From: Acidovorax sp.
GTDB lineage: Bacteria; Pseudomonadota; Gammaproteobacteria; Burkholderiales; Burkholderiaceae_C
Assembly (NCBI GenBank): GCA_031277855.1
Contig: JAITLO010000046.1
Coordinates: forward strand, 1-64,000
Length of the DNA: 64,000 bases
Direction of reading: 5' to 3'
Made by a program: the position numbers and the translations under genes. This document shows positions 44,266 through 53,775 of this stretch, piece by piece. The notes below the pieces were generated by a model. It had not been told where the DNA came from, searched no databases, and saw only the letters and a list, made by a program, of their open reading frames with translations. How positions within the stretch are numbered: the first letter of the stretch is position 1; each line of letters starts with the position of its first letter.

Positions 44266-45345
44266 TTACGGCCTTAGTGCCGGCACACCGTTTTGCCAAT
44301 GGGCCCAGTCGCGCACGATGGTGTCGACCATGATGGAGCCGACCTGGGTGATATTGGCCACGGTTTCGGCAAAGCCGCCTGCAGTCTCGCCGGGGGCGGG
44401 GTCCAGGTGGGCCAGCGTGCTCTCGCTGGGGTTGCCCTGGTCGAAGTTGACGGCGCCGCGCAGGCTCATGATGCGGTCGGTACCATGGCTGCGGGCTAGC
44501 ACCAGGGCGATGGCGGCGGCCTCCATTTCGGTGGCCACGTAGTCGTCTGCACCGTAGCTTTTGGCGATGTATTGCGCCTCTTTCGAGAGACCTGGGCCGT
44601 GAAAGAAGGTGTCTCCCGTCATATGCGTACCCACGCCCACATGGGGTGCGCGGCGTGCTTGGGGGGCTGGGTAGCGCAGGCGATAGCGCTGGGCTGATTC
44701 GGAGTCCTGCAGCTTGCTGCTTTGCGTCAGCTGCATGGCCCATTGCACCAGCGTAGGGTTGAGCTGGAAGCGGCGGTAGTTTTCATAGCCTTTGCGCGGC
44801 ATGAACACCGGCTCGCCAGGCTTGCCTTCTTCGGGTGCCCAGCGGTGGCCCAGGTCGTAGTCCACCAGCCAGCTGCCCCAGGTCACATCTCCAATGGTGC
44901 CGCGCGATGGCGGTGTGCCGGCCACGCCCGAGATCACGTAATAGGCCTTGGAAAAATCGAACTGCGGGTTCAGCACAATGGCCTGGACCGAGGCCGAGGA
45001 GTTGACCTTGCCCATGCCCAGCACGCTGCCGCACACACCATCGGTGTTGCAGAACACGGGCCCGAGTGCGCCAGGGACGGTGATGGGCTGGGCATCTTTC
45101 CAGTAACGCTCAAACCACATCTGGAACTCGCCGGCGCGGTCACCGGTGTTTTTGCCAATCTCAAACATGGCGCCGATGAAGACCTTCACCGGGATGGGGC
45201 TGGAGGCCTTGTTTGCAGAGGCGCTGGTGGATGTTTGGGCCATGGCTGTGGAGGCGGCCATGGTTGCGACGCTCAGGGCGCCGATACGCAGGCCGCGAGC
45301 AGCAGTGCGGGACAAAAAGCGGGAGACAAAACGGGCAAAGGACAT
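44266..45345 (-). CDS. Purine nucleoside permease (NUP) family protein
   Basis: A 359-aa secreted or periplasmic protein: a signal peptide of about 37 residues (SVATMAASTAMA-Q) precedes a NUP domain (VKVFIGAMFEIGKN, YYVISGVAGTPPSRGTIGD, TEMEAAAIALVLAR). Fungal members are nucleoside permeases; the bacterial domain looks more like a nucleoside phosphorylase fold, so the true function is open. An earlier ATG at 45387 is also possible. Confidence 0.82.
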   Translation of the reverse strand: MSFARFVSRFLSRTAARGLRIGALSVATMAASTAMAQTSTSASANKASSPIPVKVFIGAMFEIGKNTGDRAGEFQMWFERYWKDAQPITVPGALGPVFCNTDGVCGSVLGMGKVNSSASVQAIVLNPQFDFSKAYYVISGVAGTPPSRGTIGDVTWGSWLVDYDLGHRWAPEEGKPGEPVFMPRKGYENYRRFQLNPTLVQWAMQLTQSSKLQDSESAQRYRLRYPAPQARRAPHVGVGTHMTGDTFFHGPGLSKEAQYIAKSYGADDYVATEMEAAAIALVLARSHGTDRIMSLRGAVNFDQGNPSESTLAHLDPAPGETAGGFAETVANITQVGSIMVDTIVRDWAHWQNGVPALRP

Positions 45346-45451
45346 GGTGTGCGGGGAAGGTGGTGGCAAGAGCAAGGCACAAACCATGCCATTCTCTCAC
45401 CCGTCCGCCTCTCACACCCTGCGGCTCTGGCCCAGGCTTGTTCCAAGGCCC

Positions 45452-46306
45452 TCAGGCGTACTCCACCGGAGTCAGCATGGTCTTGATCTTGTTGGCCAGC
45501 TGGGCCACGGCCAGTGCTGCAGGGCAGCCGGGCATGCTTTGCAGCAGCAGCTGGCGGCGCATGACGGACTCGCGCACGGCCTTGTCGGCGGGGATGTCGC
45601 CCATGTGGATCAGCCGCATGGGCTGGCCGGACTCGGTGCTCACAAAGCGGTTGAGCACCTGCTGCAGCTGACCGGTGATGGCACGGCCGTCACCGGGGCG
45701 TGCGGCCTGGTTGATGACCAGGCGCATGCTGTTGCGCTTTTGCTGGGTGGTCAGCACCTTGATGGCGGCGTAGGCGTCGGTCAGTGAGGTGGGCTCGGGC
45801 GTGGCAACGACCAGCACTTCGGCGGCCAGCGAGACGGAGAACAGCACCACGTCGGAGATGCCGGCACCGGTGTCCAGCAGCACCACGTCGTAACGGGGCG
45901 CCATGGTGTCGATGACATGCATCAGCTGGTTGCGGATTTCTGGGGTCAGGCGTGAGTACTCGACCATGCCGGAGCCAGCCAGCAGCACCGAAAACCCGCC
46001 CGGTGCGGTGATGACGGCTTCTTCCAGCGTGGCCTTGCCGGTGAACACATCGTGCAGCGTGACCTTGGGGTAGAGGTTGAGCACCACGTCCAGATTGGCC
46101 AGGCCCAGGTCGGCGTCCAGCACCAGCACGCGCAGGCCGTGGCGGGTCAGCGCTGCAGCCAGGTTGGCGGAAACAAAAGTCTTGCCCACGCCACCTTTTC
46201 CACTGGTGACGGCCATGATGTGCGCGCGCGGGTTGCGCGCAGCCGGTGCGGAGGCAGATTGGCTGCCAGCACGGGGTGGGGTAGGGGGGGACAGCACGTC
46301 GCTCAT
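45452..46306 (-). CDS. MinD/ParA-family ATPase (FlhG/MinD-like)
   Basis: A 284-aa P-loop ATPase. A deviant Walker A SGKGGVGKT is at 35-43, then VLDADLGLANLDVVLNLYP and YDVVLLDTGAGISDVVLFS. The lack of a C-terminal amphipathic helix and the AGLAN-type text fit FlhG/YlxH-like proteins, but no flagellar gene is near. The start at 46306 is preferred; an upstream frame has no family similarity. It is 10 bases from the end of the diguanylate cyclase gene. Confidence 0.85.
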   Translation of the reverse strand: MSDVLSPPTPPRAGSQSASAPAARNPRAHIMAVTSGKGGVGKTFVSANLAAALTRHGLRVLVLDADLGLANLDVVLNLYPKVTLHDVFTGKATLEEAVITAPGGFSVLLAGSGMVEYSRLTPEIRNQLMHVIDTMAPRYDVVLLDTGAGISDVVLFSVSLAAEVLVVATPEPTSLTDAYAAIKVLTTQQKRNSMRLVINQAARPGDGRAITGQLQQVLNRFVSTESGQPMRLIHMGDIPADKAVRESVMRRQLLLQSMPGCPAALAVAQLANKIKTMLTPVEYA

Positions 46307-46316
46307 CTTGTTGCTT

Positions 46317-47105
46317 TCAATTGACGTTGCCGGCGGTAGGTAAATCCGCAGCGCTGTGCATTGTGGCACCCTCTGGAGCATCCGCCCAGGTGGATGGCAC
46401 GGTATCGAGGGGGGCAAAAAGCAGGCTTTTCTCCTCTGCGCTCACAGTGCTGTCGGGTTGCTCCTCGATATGTACGCAATTGCGGCCGCTGCTCTTGGAG
46501 CGGTAGAGTTGTTGGTCGGCACGCTCCAGCCACAGCTGGCGTGTGCTGCGGATCCATTGCAGTGCAAAGGCACCGCCAATGCTTACAGTTACTTGCAACT
46601 CTTGCACAGGGCTGATGCGAACGCGCACGTTTTCTACGGCCTGGCGCACACGCTCGGCCACGGATTTGCCAAAGGCGGCGTGGCAGGCGGGCAAGATGAT
46701 GGCGAACTCTTCGCCGCCAAAGCGCACCAGCGAGTCCATGGGGCGCACGCTGTTGGACAGCACCTTGGCAATGGCTTGCAGCACCAGATCGCCTGCGCCA
46801 TGGCCGTAGGTGTCGTTGATGTGTTTGAAGTGGTCGATGTCGAGCATCAACAGCAGCGCAGCTTCACCAGAGCGGGCCACGCGGTCCAGCTCGCCATCAA
46901 TCAGGCTGAACAGCTGGCGGCGGTTGCCAAGGCCTGTGAGCGGATCTTTGAGGGAGAGCTCGCACAGACCATCAATCAATGTCTGCAGATATTGCGCTGC
47001 CTCACCAGCTTGCGGCTGCGGCAACTGGTCTCGACCTACCAGGGCGCGGGCCGTTTCCAGGTGCAAGTCCTGCAGCGATATTGGGGAAGCCTCGAAACCA
47101 GTCAC
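46317..47105 (-). CDS. Diguanylate cyclase (GGDEF domain)
   Basis: A soluble protein of 262 aa (GTG start at 47105) or 299 aa (ATG at 47216, which would overlap the SulP gene by 80 bases and give an arginine-rich, unlikely N-terminus). The GGDEF domain covers most of it: LKDPLTGLGNRRQLF, LLMLDIDHFKHINDTYGH and the active site RFGGEEF. It makes cyclic di-GMP from GTP. An upstream RxxD inhibitory site is not obvious. Short N-terminal helical region, no membrane segment. Confidence 0.85.
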   Translation of the reverse strand: MTGFEASPISLQDLHLETARALVGRDQLPQPQAGEAAQYLQTLIDGLCELSLKDPLTGLGNRRQLFSLIDGELDRVARSGEAALLLMLDIDHFKHINDTYGHGAGDLVLQAIAKVLSNSVRPMDSLVRFGGEEFAIILPACHAAFGKSVAERVRQAVENVRVRISPVQELQVTVSIGGAFALQWIRSTRQLWLERADQQLYRSKSSGRNCVHIEEQPDSTVSAEEKSLLFAPLDTVPSTWADAPEGATMHSAADLPTAGNVN

Positions 47106-47136
47106 GACAAATGTACAGAAGTGTGACTGCAGTGTA

Positions 47137-48882
47137 TCAGTCCCGCACGTACCCCGGCGACACCGACGTGTTTGGCGACGGTGGTATGTGCTGCAGGGTA
47201 GAGAGCGCTTGAGCATCGGTTCGATAGAGCACTAAATCGGTGCTGGGCACCAATGCGCCAGCGCGTGACAGTATCCGTTCCACGGGGAGCTTCATTCCCC
47301 CGATATGCAGGGAAATTCCCCGCTTTTGCAGCGATAGCCGCAGACGGACAAACATTTCCACGCCGGTCACATCGATGCGATTGACGGGCTGGGCCGCCAG
47401 ATACAGCACGCGGGTGTCGCTGTGCGTGGCCAGGGCCTCGCTGATGCGGTGCTCCAGCGCGCTGGCGGAGGCAAAGTCCAGCGCCGCATCCATGCGCAGG
47501 GCCAGCACGCCGGGGGCAATGGGCGGCAGCTGCCACAAATGCCGGTCGCGCAAGCTGCCGTCAGGGTGGGGGGCAACCTCGATGATGCGCGGGTGCAGAC
47601 GCTGGTAGAGGAAATAGCCCAGGCTCAGCACAATGCCGGCCAGCACGCCCCAGTACATGCGGGGCGCGGTCAGCAAGGTCAGCAGCAGCGTGGCCACGGC
47701 AATGCTGCCCTCGATGCGAGAGAGCTTGAACAGATAAAGGATGGCGCGGGGCTTGATCAGATTGACCACGGCGGTGATCACAATGGCTGCCAGCGCCGAT
47801 TGGGGCACATGGTACAGAGCCGGAATAAACCACAGCACCACCACAATGACCAGGGCAATGGCAAACAAATTGGCATAACCTGTCTTGGCGCCGGCCAGCA
47901 GATTGACGGCCGAGCGCGAGAAAGAGGCGCTGGTGGCAAAGCTGCCAAACAGTCCGGCACTGATTTTGGACACCCCTTGGGCGATCAAGTCCTGGTTTTC
48001 ATTCCAGCGGGTGCCGGCCTGTTGGTGCTCGACCTGGGCGCTGGAAGCAGTTTCCAGAAAACTCACCAGCGCAATCACCAGCACAGGCATGATCAGCGCG
48101 CTCAAGGCGTCCAACTCCAGCCAGCCCGGCCATTGGAAATGGGGCAGGCCGCTGGGCAAATGGCCCACCACCTGGCCGCCCTGGTCAGCAAAGCCCGTGG
48201 CCCAACTGATGAGGCCGGTCAGCCCAATGATGACGACGGCCGAGGGGAAGGCTGGACGCCAACGCTTGGCCAACACCAGCAAAGCAATGCTGGCCACGCC
48301 GTAGGCAATGGAGTGCCAGTCGAAATGCTGCAGCGAAGGGGTATGCCACACGGCCTCCCAACTGGAGCGCATCCCTAGCAGCGTAGGCAGCTGCGAGGCC
48401 AGAATCAGCAGCGCAGCGGCCTGGGTAAAGCCCGTGAGCACGGGCGATGTCACCAGATTCAGTAACCAGCCGGCGCGCACCAGGCCCAGCACCCATTGCA
48501 GCAGCCCGGCCAGAATCGCCATCCAGGCCGCCAGTTGCACCCACTGCACAGAGCCAGGCTCGGCCATGCCCGACAGCGAAGCGCCAATCAGCAAGGCACT
48601 CAGCGCGGTAGGGCCCACGCCCAGACGGGGCGAGCCGCTGAACAGCACGGCCACCAATGCCGGAATGATGGAGGCGTAAATCCCCGTGATCAGCGGCATG
48701 CCTGCCAACGCTGCATAGGCCACACCCTGTGGCAGCAGCATCAGGCCGACCGTGATGCCAGCCCATAACTCACCGCGCAGCAGCTGGGCTGTAGGGCGGG
48801 GCCAATCCAGAAAAGGGAAGATGGAGGCAAGCGAACGAGGCATGGGCGCATTGTCAGTGATTCGTTGCCCAATCATTGTCAT
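47137..48882 (-). CDS. SulP-family anion transporter with STAS domain
   Basis: A 581-aa transporter with about ten to twelve helices and a cytoplasmic STAS domain near the C-terminus (ALRMDAALDFASASALEHRI, RIDVTGVEMFVRLR). The family motif GITVGLMLLPQGVAYAALAGMP is near the start. Transports sulfate, bicarbonate or related anions. Its 3' end is close to the diguanylate cyclase start; both are on the minus strand. Confidence 0.9.
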   Translation of the reverse strand: MTMIGQRITDNAPMPRSLASIFPFLDWPRPTAQLLRGELWAGITVGLMLLPQGVAYAALAGMPLITGIYASIIPALVAVLFSGSPRLGVGPTALSALLIGASLSGMAEPGSVQWVQLAAWMAILAGLLQWVLGLVRAGWLLNLVTSPVLTGFTQAAALLILASQLPTLLGMRSSWEAVWHTPSLQHFDWHSIAYGVASIALLVLAKRWRPAFPSAVVIIGLTGLISWATGFADQGGQVVGHLPSGLPHFQWPGWLELDALSALIMPVLVIALVSFLETASSAQVEHQQAGTRWNENQDLIAQGVSKISAGLFGSFATSASFSRSAVNLLAGAKTGYANLFAIALVIVVVLWFIPALYHVPQSALAAIVITAVVNLIKPRAILYLFKLSRIEGSIAVATLLLTLLTAPRMYWGVLAGIVLSLGYFLYQRLHPRIIEVAPHPDGSLRDRHLWQLPPIAPGVLALRMDAALDFASASALEHRISEALATHSDTRVLYLAAQPVNRIDVTGVEMFVRLRLSLQKRGISLHIGGMKLPVERILSRAGALVPSTDLVLYRTDAQALSTLQHIPPSPNTSVSPGYVRD

Positions 48883-49064
48883 GCGCGTATTACATGGGCA
48901 TGAGGTGCTATGGTTTTTCTAGGAATGCGCTGGGCAGAATATTCGGGCTTGTCCTACGAGGTGCTCGCTGCAGCCTGGGCATAGTCGCCGGTGGAAAATA
49001 CTTACATCGACGCCTACCACTGTGTAGGGCGCTTTATCCCAGGCATTGAAGAGAGGAGACCGAT

Positions 49065-49574
49065 ATGAACACGCTGATCCAACGTATGGCAAAAATCATC
49101 GCAGTGTCCGCCCTGGCCTTTGGCTTGGCGGCTTGCGACAAGGCAGCTGAGAATCCGACTGCAGGCCAAAAACTGGACAAGGCCATTGCTAGCACCGAAA
49201 AGGCCGCAGACCAGGCCGCTTCGGATGCCAAGGCGGTGGCTGCAGATGCTTCGGCCGCCGCGCTGGATGCTGCATCCAACGCCACGGAAGCGGCCAAGGT
49301 GGCAGCGGCCGACCTCAAGGACGCGGCCAAGGAAACCGGCAGCGCAGTAGCTGCCATGGTGGATGGCGCAGCCATCACCGCCGGCGTACATGCCGGCCTG
49401 ATCAAGGACGAGGAGTTGAGAGGGCTGCAGATCCACGTGGCCGCCAAGGATGGCGTGGTGAGCCTGAGCGGCGAAGTTCCCAACCAGGGTGCCAAGGACC
49501 GCGCTGGCGAGATTGCCAAGGCGGTGCCAGGGGTGCATTCGGTCCAGAATGATTTGGCCCTCAAGGCTGGCTAA
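49065..49574 (+). CDS. BON-domain lipoprotein
   Basis: A 169-aa lipoprotein. Signal peptide with lipobox L21-A22-A23-C24 (GLAACDKAAE), a long Ala/Lys/Asp-rich helical linker (about 30-105) and a C-terminal BON domain (GLIKDEELRGLQIHVAAKDGVVSLSGEV). BON proteins bind membranes and are often stress- or osmotically induced (OsmY-like). GAGAGGAG precedes the start and a strong terminator follows. Confidence 0.9.
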   Translation: MNTLIQRMAKIIAVSALAFGLAACDKAAENPTAGQKLDKAIASTEKAADQAASDAKAVAADASAAALDAASNATEAAKVAAADLKDAAKETGSAVAAMVDGAAITAGVHAGLIKDEELRGLQIHVAAKDGVVSLSGEVPNQGAKDRAGEIAKAVPGVHSVQNDLALKAG

Positions 49575-49619
49575 GATCGGTTGGTAGGCCCGCTTGCCGG
49601 CTTGCCGCATGGTTCGAGA

Positions 49620-49652
49620 CACAGGCTGCGTTATCGCAGCCTGTGGTGTTTC
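49620..49652 (+). terminator. Rho-independent terminator after BON gene
   Basis: Stem CACAGGCTGCG / CGCAGCCTGTG with loop TTAT, followed by GTGTTTC. Confidence 0.75.
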
Positions 49653-49740
49653 TGGGCTGCGGGCGCTGCAGGGCCACGATGGCAGCCAGCACGGCATGCA
49701 TGGGCTGCCGCCGCAGAGGATGCGGCTAGGATAGGGCGCT

Positions 49741-51003
49741 ATGACTTCATCCCCTTCCGTTTCCCCATCCTCCCACGCCTCCCACTCTGCGCGTGATCTG
49801 ATCACCCAGCTGGTTCACCACCCCTATACGCCTCCGGACGATTTTGCAGCCCCCCAGCCGCCGGTGCACAAGGGCTCGACCGTGCTGTTTCCCAATGTGG
49901 CGGCCATGCGCCAGCGCCGCTGGCTGGACAAAAGCAGCTACACCTATGGCCTGCATGGCACGCCCACCACCTACCAGCTGGAAGAGCGGCTGTGCACGCT
50001 GGAAGGCGGGCTGCAATGCCTGTTGACCCCCAGCGGCCTGTCGGCACTGACCACGGTATCGCTGGCGCTGCTCAACAGCGGCGACCAGGTGCTGTTGCCC
50101 GACAACGCCTACGGTCCCAACAAGGATTTCAGCGAAATCGAGCTCAAGCGCCTGGGTATTGCGCAGGCCTTGTACAACCCCATGGATCTGGCCGATCTGC
50201 AGGCCAAGATCACCCCCGCCACCAAGCTGGTGTGGCTGGAGGCGCCGGGCTCGGTGAGCATGGAATTCCCCGATCTGGTCGCCATGGTGCAGCTGTGCCG
50301 TGCGCGCGGTGTGACCATGGTGCTGGACAACACCTGGGGCGCGGGCCTGGCCTTCAAGCCCTTTGACCTGCTGGCCGATGGCGGCAGCCTGGGTGTGGAT
50401 GTGACCACCCATGCCCTGACCAAATACCCCAGCGGCGGGGGCGATGTGCTGATGGGCAGCATCATCACCCGCGACCCCGGCCTGCACATGCGCATCAAAC
50501 TCACCCATATGCGGCTGGGCATTGGCATTGGCGCCAACGATGCTGAAATGCTGCTGCGCTCCCTGCCCAGCGTGGGCCTGCGTTACCGGGCCCATGATGT
50601 GGCGGCACGTGCGCTGGCACAGTGGTTGGTCCAGCAGACGGCCGTGGTACAGGTGCTGCACCCTGCCCTGGAGGGCGCACCCGGCCATGCCCATTGGAAG
50701 GCCTTGTGCGGCGCAGCCAACGAGGGCGATGGCGCTGCGGCCGGGCTGTTCAGCGTGGTGATTGACCCCCGATATGGCCAGGAGGCGGTGGACTGTTTCT
50801 GCGACAGCCTGCAGCTGTTCAAGCTGGGTTACAGCTGGGGCGGCCCCATCAGCCTGGTGGTGCCTTATGAGATTGAGCGCATGCGCAGCCAGCCGCATGG
50901 CCAGCTGAAAGCCGGCACGGTGGTGCGCTTTTCCATTGGCTTGGAGCAGGTGCAAGACCTGCGTGCCGATCTGGCCCAGGCATTGACCAAGGCGTTCGGC
51001 TGA
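49741..51003 (+). CDS. Cystathionine beta-lyase-like PLP enzyme
   Basis: A 420-aa Cys/Met metabolism PLP enzyme (MetC-like). The PLP lysine is K228 in THALTKYPSGGGDVLMG, and the phosphate-binding YGLHGTPTTYQLEE and VLDNTWGAGLAFKP are present. Beta-lyases convert cystathionine to homocysteine in methionine synthesis; other C-S lyase activities are possible. No partner gene is nearby. A terminator shared with the convergent lysP follows. Confidence 0.9.
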   Translation: MTSSPSVSPSSHASHSARDLITQLVHHPYTPPDDFAAPQPPVHKGSTVLFPNVAAMRQRRWLDKSSYTYGLHGTPTTYQLEERLCTLEGGLQCLLTPSGLSALTTVSLALLNSGDQVLLPDNAYGPNKDFSEIELKRLGIAQALYNPMDLADLQAKITPATKLVWLEAPGSVSMEFPDLVAMVQLCRARGVTMVLDNTWGAGLAFKPFDLLADGGSLGVDVTTHALTKYPSGGGDVLMGSIITRDPGLHMRIKLTHMRLGIGIGANDAEMLLRSLPSVGLRYRAHDVAARALAQWLVQQTAVVQVLHPALEGAPGHAHWKALCGAANEGDGAAAGLFSVVIDPRYGQEAVDCFCDSLQLFKLGYSWGGPISLVVPYEIERMRSQPHGQLKAGTVVRFSIGLEQVQDLRADLAQALTKAFG

Positions 51004-51024
51004 GCCTCACGTATCCCGCCAAAT

Positions 51025-51051
51025 AAAAAGCCGGGCATTGCCCGGCTTTTT
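51025..51051. terminator. Bidirectional terminator between the lyase gene and lysP
   Basis: AAAAAGCCGGGC / GCCCGGCTTTTT with loop ATT: a 12-bp perfect dyad with A-run and T-run, usable from both strands. Confidence 0.92.
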
Positions 51052-51069
51052 GGTGATCTGTGTGGCGGC

Positions 51070-52548
51070 TTAACGACTGCCCGACACATCCATCTCTTCG
51101 TAGCGCACGATGCGCGTGCCCTTGGTCCACTTGTAGCCAAACCAGATCAGCAGGAACAGGGGCAGGCCGATATAGGTGGCGATCACGCCCACCCAGTCGA
51201 TCTTGTCGGCCAGGAAGTTCTCATAGTTTTGGCCCAGGGTGATGATCAGGCACAGCACAAAGGCGAACACCGGGCCGAAGGGGAAGGCCGCAGCGCGGTA
51301 GGGCAGCTGGTTCAGGTCAAAGTTCTGTGCCTCGCAGCCCTTTCGGAAGCGGTAGTGGCTCACGGCAATGCCCAGCCAGGCGACAAAGCCGCACATACCC
51401 GACAGATTCAACAGCCAGATGTACACGGCCTGGGGGCTGAAGATATTGGTCAGAAAGCACAGTGCGGCGATGGCCGTGGTGGCCAGCAGTGCCATCATGG
51501 GTACGCCACGTGCATTCACGCGGGCAAACACCTTGGGCGCCATGCCCTGCTTGGCCAGCGCATACATCATGCGGGTGGAGGCATACATGCCGGAGTTGCC
51601 GGCCGACAGCACCGAAGTCAGCACCACGGCATTCATCACTGCCGCTGCGCCCAGCAGGCCCGCGCGCTCAAACACCAGGGTGAAGGGGCTGACGCTGATG
51701 TCGCCCAGCTCGTTCTTCAGCAGCTTGGGATCGGTATAGGGGATCAGCAGGCCGATGATCAAAATGGCGAAGACATAGAACAGCAAAATGCGCCAGAACA
51801 CCTTGCGAATGGCGCGCGGCACGTTCTTGGCTGGGTCTTCGGATTCACCTGCAGCAATGCCGATCAGCTCCGTGCCCTGGAAGGAAAAACCCACCACCAT
51901 GGCCACGCCTATCAGTGCCGCAAAACCGCCGGCAAAGGGTGCATCGCCCGCAGTGAAATTGGCCACATTGCCCCACAGCCCCTCGGGTGCGCCGCCTTGC
52001 AAAATGCCCAGAATCATCAGCAGGCCCACGGCGATGAAAACCAGCACCGTGACCACCTTGATGGCCGCGAACCAGAATTCCGACTCGCCAAAGCCGCGTG
52101 CGGACAGGGCGTTGAGGCAGAACATCAGGGCCAGAAAGCCTGCGCTCCACAGCACGCCATTGCTGTCGGGGAACCAATAGGCCATCACCAGCTGCGCGGC
52201 CACCAGGTCCACGGCAATCGTCACTGCCCAGTTGTACCAATAGTTCCAGCCCAGGGCGAAGCCAAAGCCTTCATCCACATATTTGGCACCATAGGTGGCA
52301 AAAGAGCCGGAGACCGGCATGTGCGAGGCCATCTCGCCCAGGCTGGTCATCAGGAAATAGACCATCAGGCCCACCACCATATAGGCCAGCAGCGCACCAC
52401 CAGGGCCGGCTTGCGAAATGGTGGCGCCCGAGGCCACGAAGAGGCCGGTGCCGATGGAGCCGCCAATGGCGATCATGGACATGTGGCGGGCCTTCAGGCT
52501 GCGCTGCAGCGAAGGGCCTTGGCCGGAAAGAGAAGAATCAGCTGCCAT
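51070..52548 (-). CDS. lysP: Lysine-specific permease LysP-like (APC superfamily)
   Basis: A 492-aa transporter with twelve helices, very similar throughout to E. coli LysP: RSLKARHMSMIAIGGSIG, AGPGGALLAYMVVGLMVYF, GFGFALGWNYWYNWAVTIA, FSFQGTELIGIAAGESEDPA. It imports lysine with H+. The ATG at 52548 is the family start. A terminator-like hairpin with a T-run lies 22-54 bases upstream on the same strand, suggesting attenuation. Confidence 0.9.
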   Translation of the reverse strand: MAADSSLSGQGPSLQRSLKARHMSMIAIGGSIGTGLFVASGATISQAGPGGALLAYMVVGLMVYFLMTSLGEMASHMPVSGSFATYGAKYVDEGFGFALGWNYWYNWAVTIAVDLVAAQLVMAYWFPDSNGVLWSAGFLALMFCLNALSARGFGESEFWFAAIKVVTVLVFIAVGLLMILGILQGGAPEGLWGNVANFTAGDAPFAGGFAALIGVAMVVGFSFQGTELIGIAAGESEDPAKNVPRAIRKVFWRILLFYVFAILIIGLLIPYTDPKLLKNELGDISVSPFTLVFERAGLLGAAAVMNAVVLTSVLSAGNSGMYASTRMMYALAKQGMAPKVFARVNARGVPMMALLATTAIAALCFLTNIFSPQAVYIWLLNLSGMCGFVAWLGIAVSHYRFRKGCEAQNFDLNQLPYRAAAFPFGPVFAFVLCLIITLGQNYENFLADKIDWVGVIATYIGLPLFLLIWFGYKWTKGTRIVRYEEMDVSGSR

Positions 52549-52875
52549 GGTGGTGCAGACGTGTCGTCCAAAAAAACAATGTGCCAGGCTTGGGCCTGGC
52601 ACGCCTGGTCCGCACCAAAGACAAAGGCCGCAGGAGCGGCCTTGGCAAACGGGCGGAAGCATTCTGGCGTGGATTGTCTGCGATGGGGTCTGTCGTTGAC
52701 GACGATGGCGTTAATGACCCTACAGCCAGTTAAGCGTCTCTAATGTGGGTCCGCCACATGAGGTAGGCGGGACGAAGAGGGGCGCAAACACGCTCTAATA
52801 TCGAATAGTCGATAGTCGCCAGACGAGAACATGTTCAAAGAGACTGCGACCCAGCGTGAGTGACCAGGAGTTTGT
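52549..52875. other. lysP-pirin divergent spacer
   Basis: 327 bases without a gene. The lysP-proximal part has two hairpins, the distal part holds the promoters of both genes, including the A/T-rich TAATATCGAATAGTCG near 52796. I see no canonical lysine riboswitch core. Confidence 0.5.
52570..52602 (-). promoter_or_regulatory. Attenuator-like hairpin in the lysP leader
   Basis: Minus strand: stem GTGCCAGG / CCTGGCAC with a six-base loop, four bases, then TTTTTTT, all between the probable promoter and the lysP ATG. A second stem (AAGGCCG / CGGCCTT) lies at about 52624-52644. Confidence 0.6.
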
Positions 52876-53775
52876 ATGAGCGAGCACACCGAAATTCAAA
52901 TCCAGCGCATTGCCCCGCGCAGCAGCAGCCTGGGCGAAGGCCTGATGGTGGCGCGCACCTTGCCCAGCCGTGGGCGGCGGCTGATTGGCGCCTGGTGCTT
53001 TTTGGACCATATCGGCCCGGTGCAATTTGCCGCCGGCCAGGGCCTGCATGTAGGCGCCCATCCGCACACCCGGCTGCAGACCTTTACCTGGATGATCGAG
53101 GGCGAGCTGCTGCACCGAGACAGTCTGGGCAGCGAGCAGGTGATACGCCCCGGCCAGGTGAATCTGATGACGGCAGGCCATGGCATTTCCCACACCGAAG
53201 ACTCTGTGCAGCCCGGCCAGCGCATGCATGCGGCCCAGTTATGGATTGCGCTGCCGGATGCCGTGGCCGACTGCCCGCCAGCCTTTGCCCATTACCCGGT
53301 GTTGCCACGCTGGCAGCATGCCCAGGCCGCTGAGGTGTGCTGCAGCCTGATGGCGGGGCGCTATGAGGGGCACGAAGCTCCCACGGCGGTGCACACGCCG
53401 CTGCTGGGGCTGGAGCTGCACCACACTGGGGCGGAGGCCGCAGTAGCGCGTCTGGCGCTGGATGCCGGTTTTGAACATGGGCTGATGGCCTTGGAGGGCG
53501 GCTTCTCGCTGGTGGGCGAGGCGTTCGCCATGGACGAGCTGGCCTATATCGCCCCCGGGCCGGCGCAGCTGACCCTGCAGCTGGCGCCGGGCGCGCGCGT
53601 GCTGCTGCTGGGAGGCCAGCCGCTGCATGAGCCAGTGAACATGTGGTGGAATTTTGTCGGCCCCGACCTGGCTGCCATTCGTGGCTACCGTGCCGACTGG
53701 GAAGCGGCAAGCCCCCGCTTTGGCAGCGTGCCCGGCGGGGAAGATCGGCGCATTCCCGCGCCTGCGCTGCCGTGA
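52876..53775 (+). CDS. Pirin-family protein
   Basis: A 299-aa double cupin. The iron-binding cupin motif is intact: GAHPHTRLQTFTW, then MIEGELLHRDSLG, and GHGISHTED. Bacterial pirins act as redox sensors or quercetinase-like enzymes; the function here is open. The ATG has CCAGGAG upstream. Its stop overlaps the GTG start of the next gene. Confidence 0.9.
   Translation: MSEHTEIQIQRIAPRSSSLGEGLMVARTLPSRGRRLIGAWCFLDHIGPVQFAAGQGLHVGAHPHTRLQTFTWMIEGELLHRDSLGSEQVIRPGQVNLMTAGHGISHTEDSVQPGQRMHAAQLWIALPDAVADCPPAFAHYPVLPRWQHAQAAEVCCSLMAGRYEGHEAPTAVHTPLLGLELHHTGAEAAVARLALDAGFEHGLMALEGGFSLVGEAFAMDELAYIAPGPAQLTLQLAPGARVLLLGGQPLHEPVNMWWNFVGPDLAAIRGYRADWEAASPRFGSVPGGEDRRIPAPALP

Noticed and set aside
47105..47216. 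Longer diguanylate cyclase start at 47216
   Set aside because: It would overlap the SulP gene by 80 bases and adds an arginine-rich stretch without similarity; the GTG at 47105 is preferred, though not proven.
52549..52875. Lysine riboswitch before lysP
   Set aside because: The hairpin and T-run are there but I cannot find the conserved riboswitch core; kept only as an attenuator-like leader.
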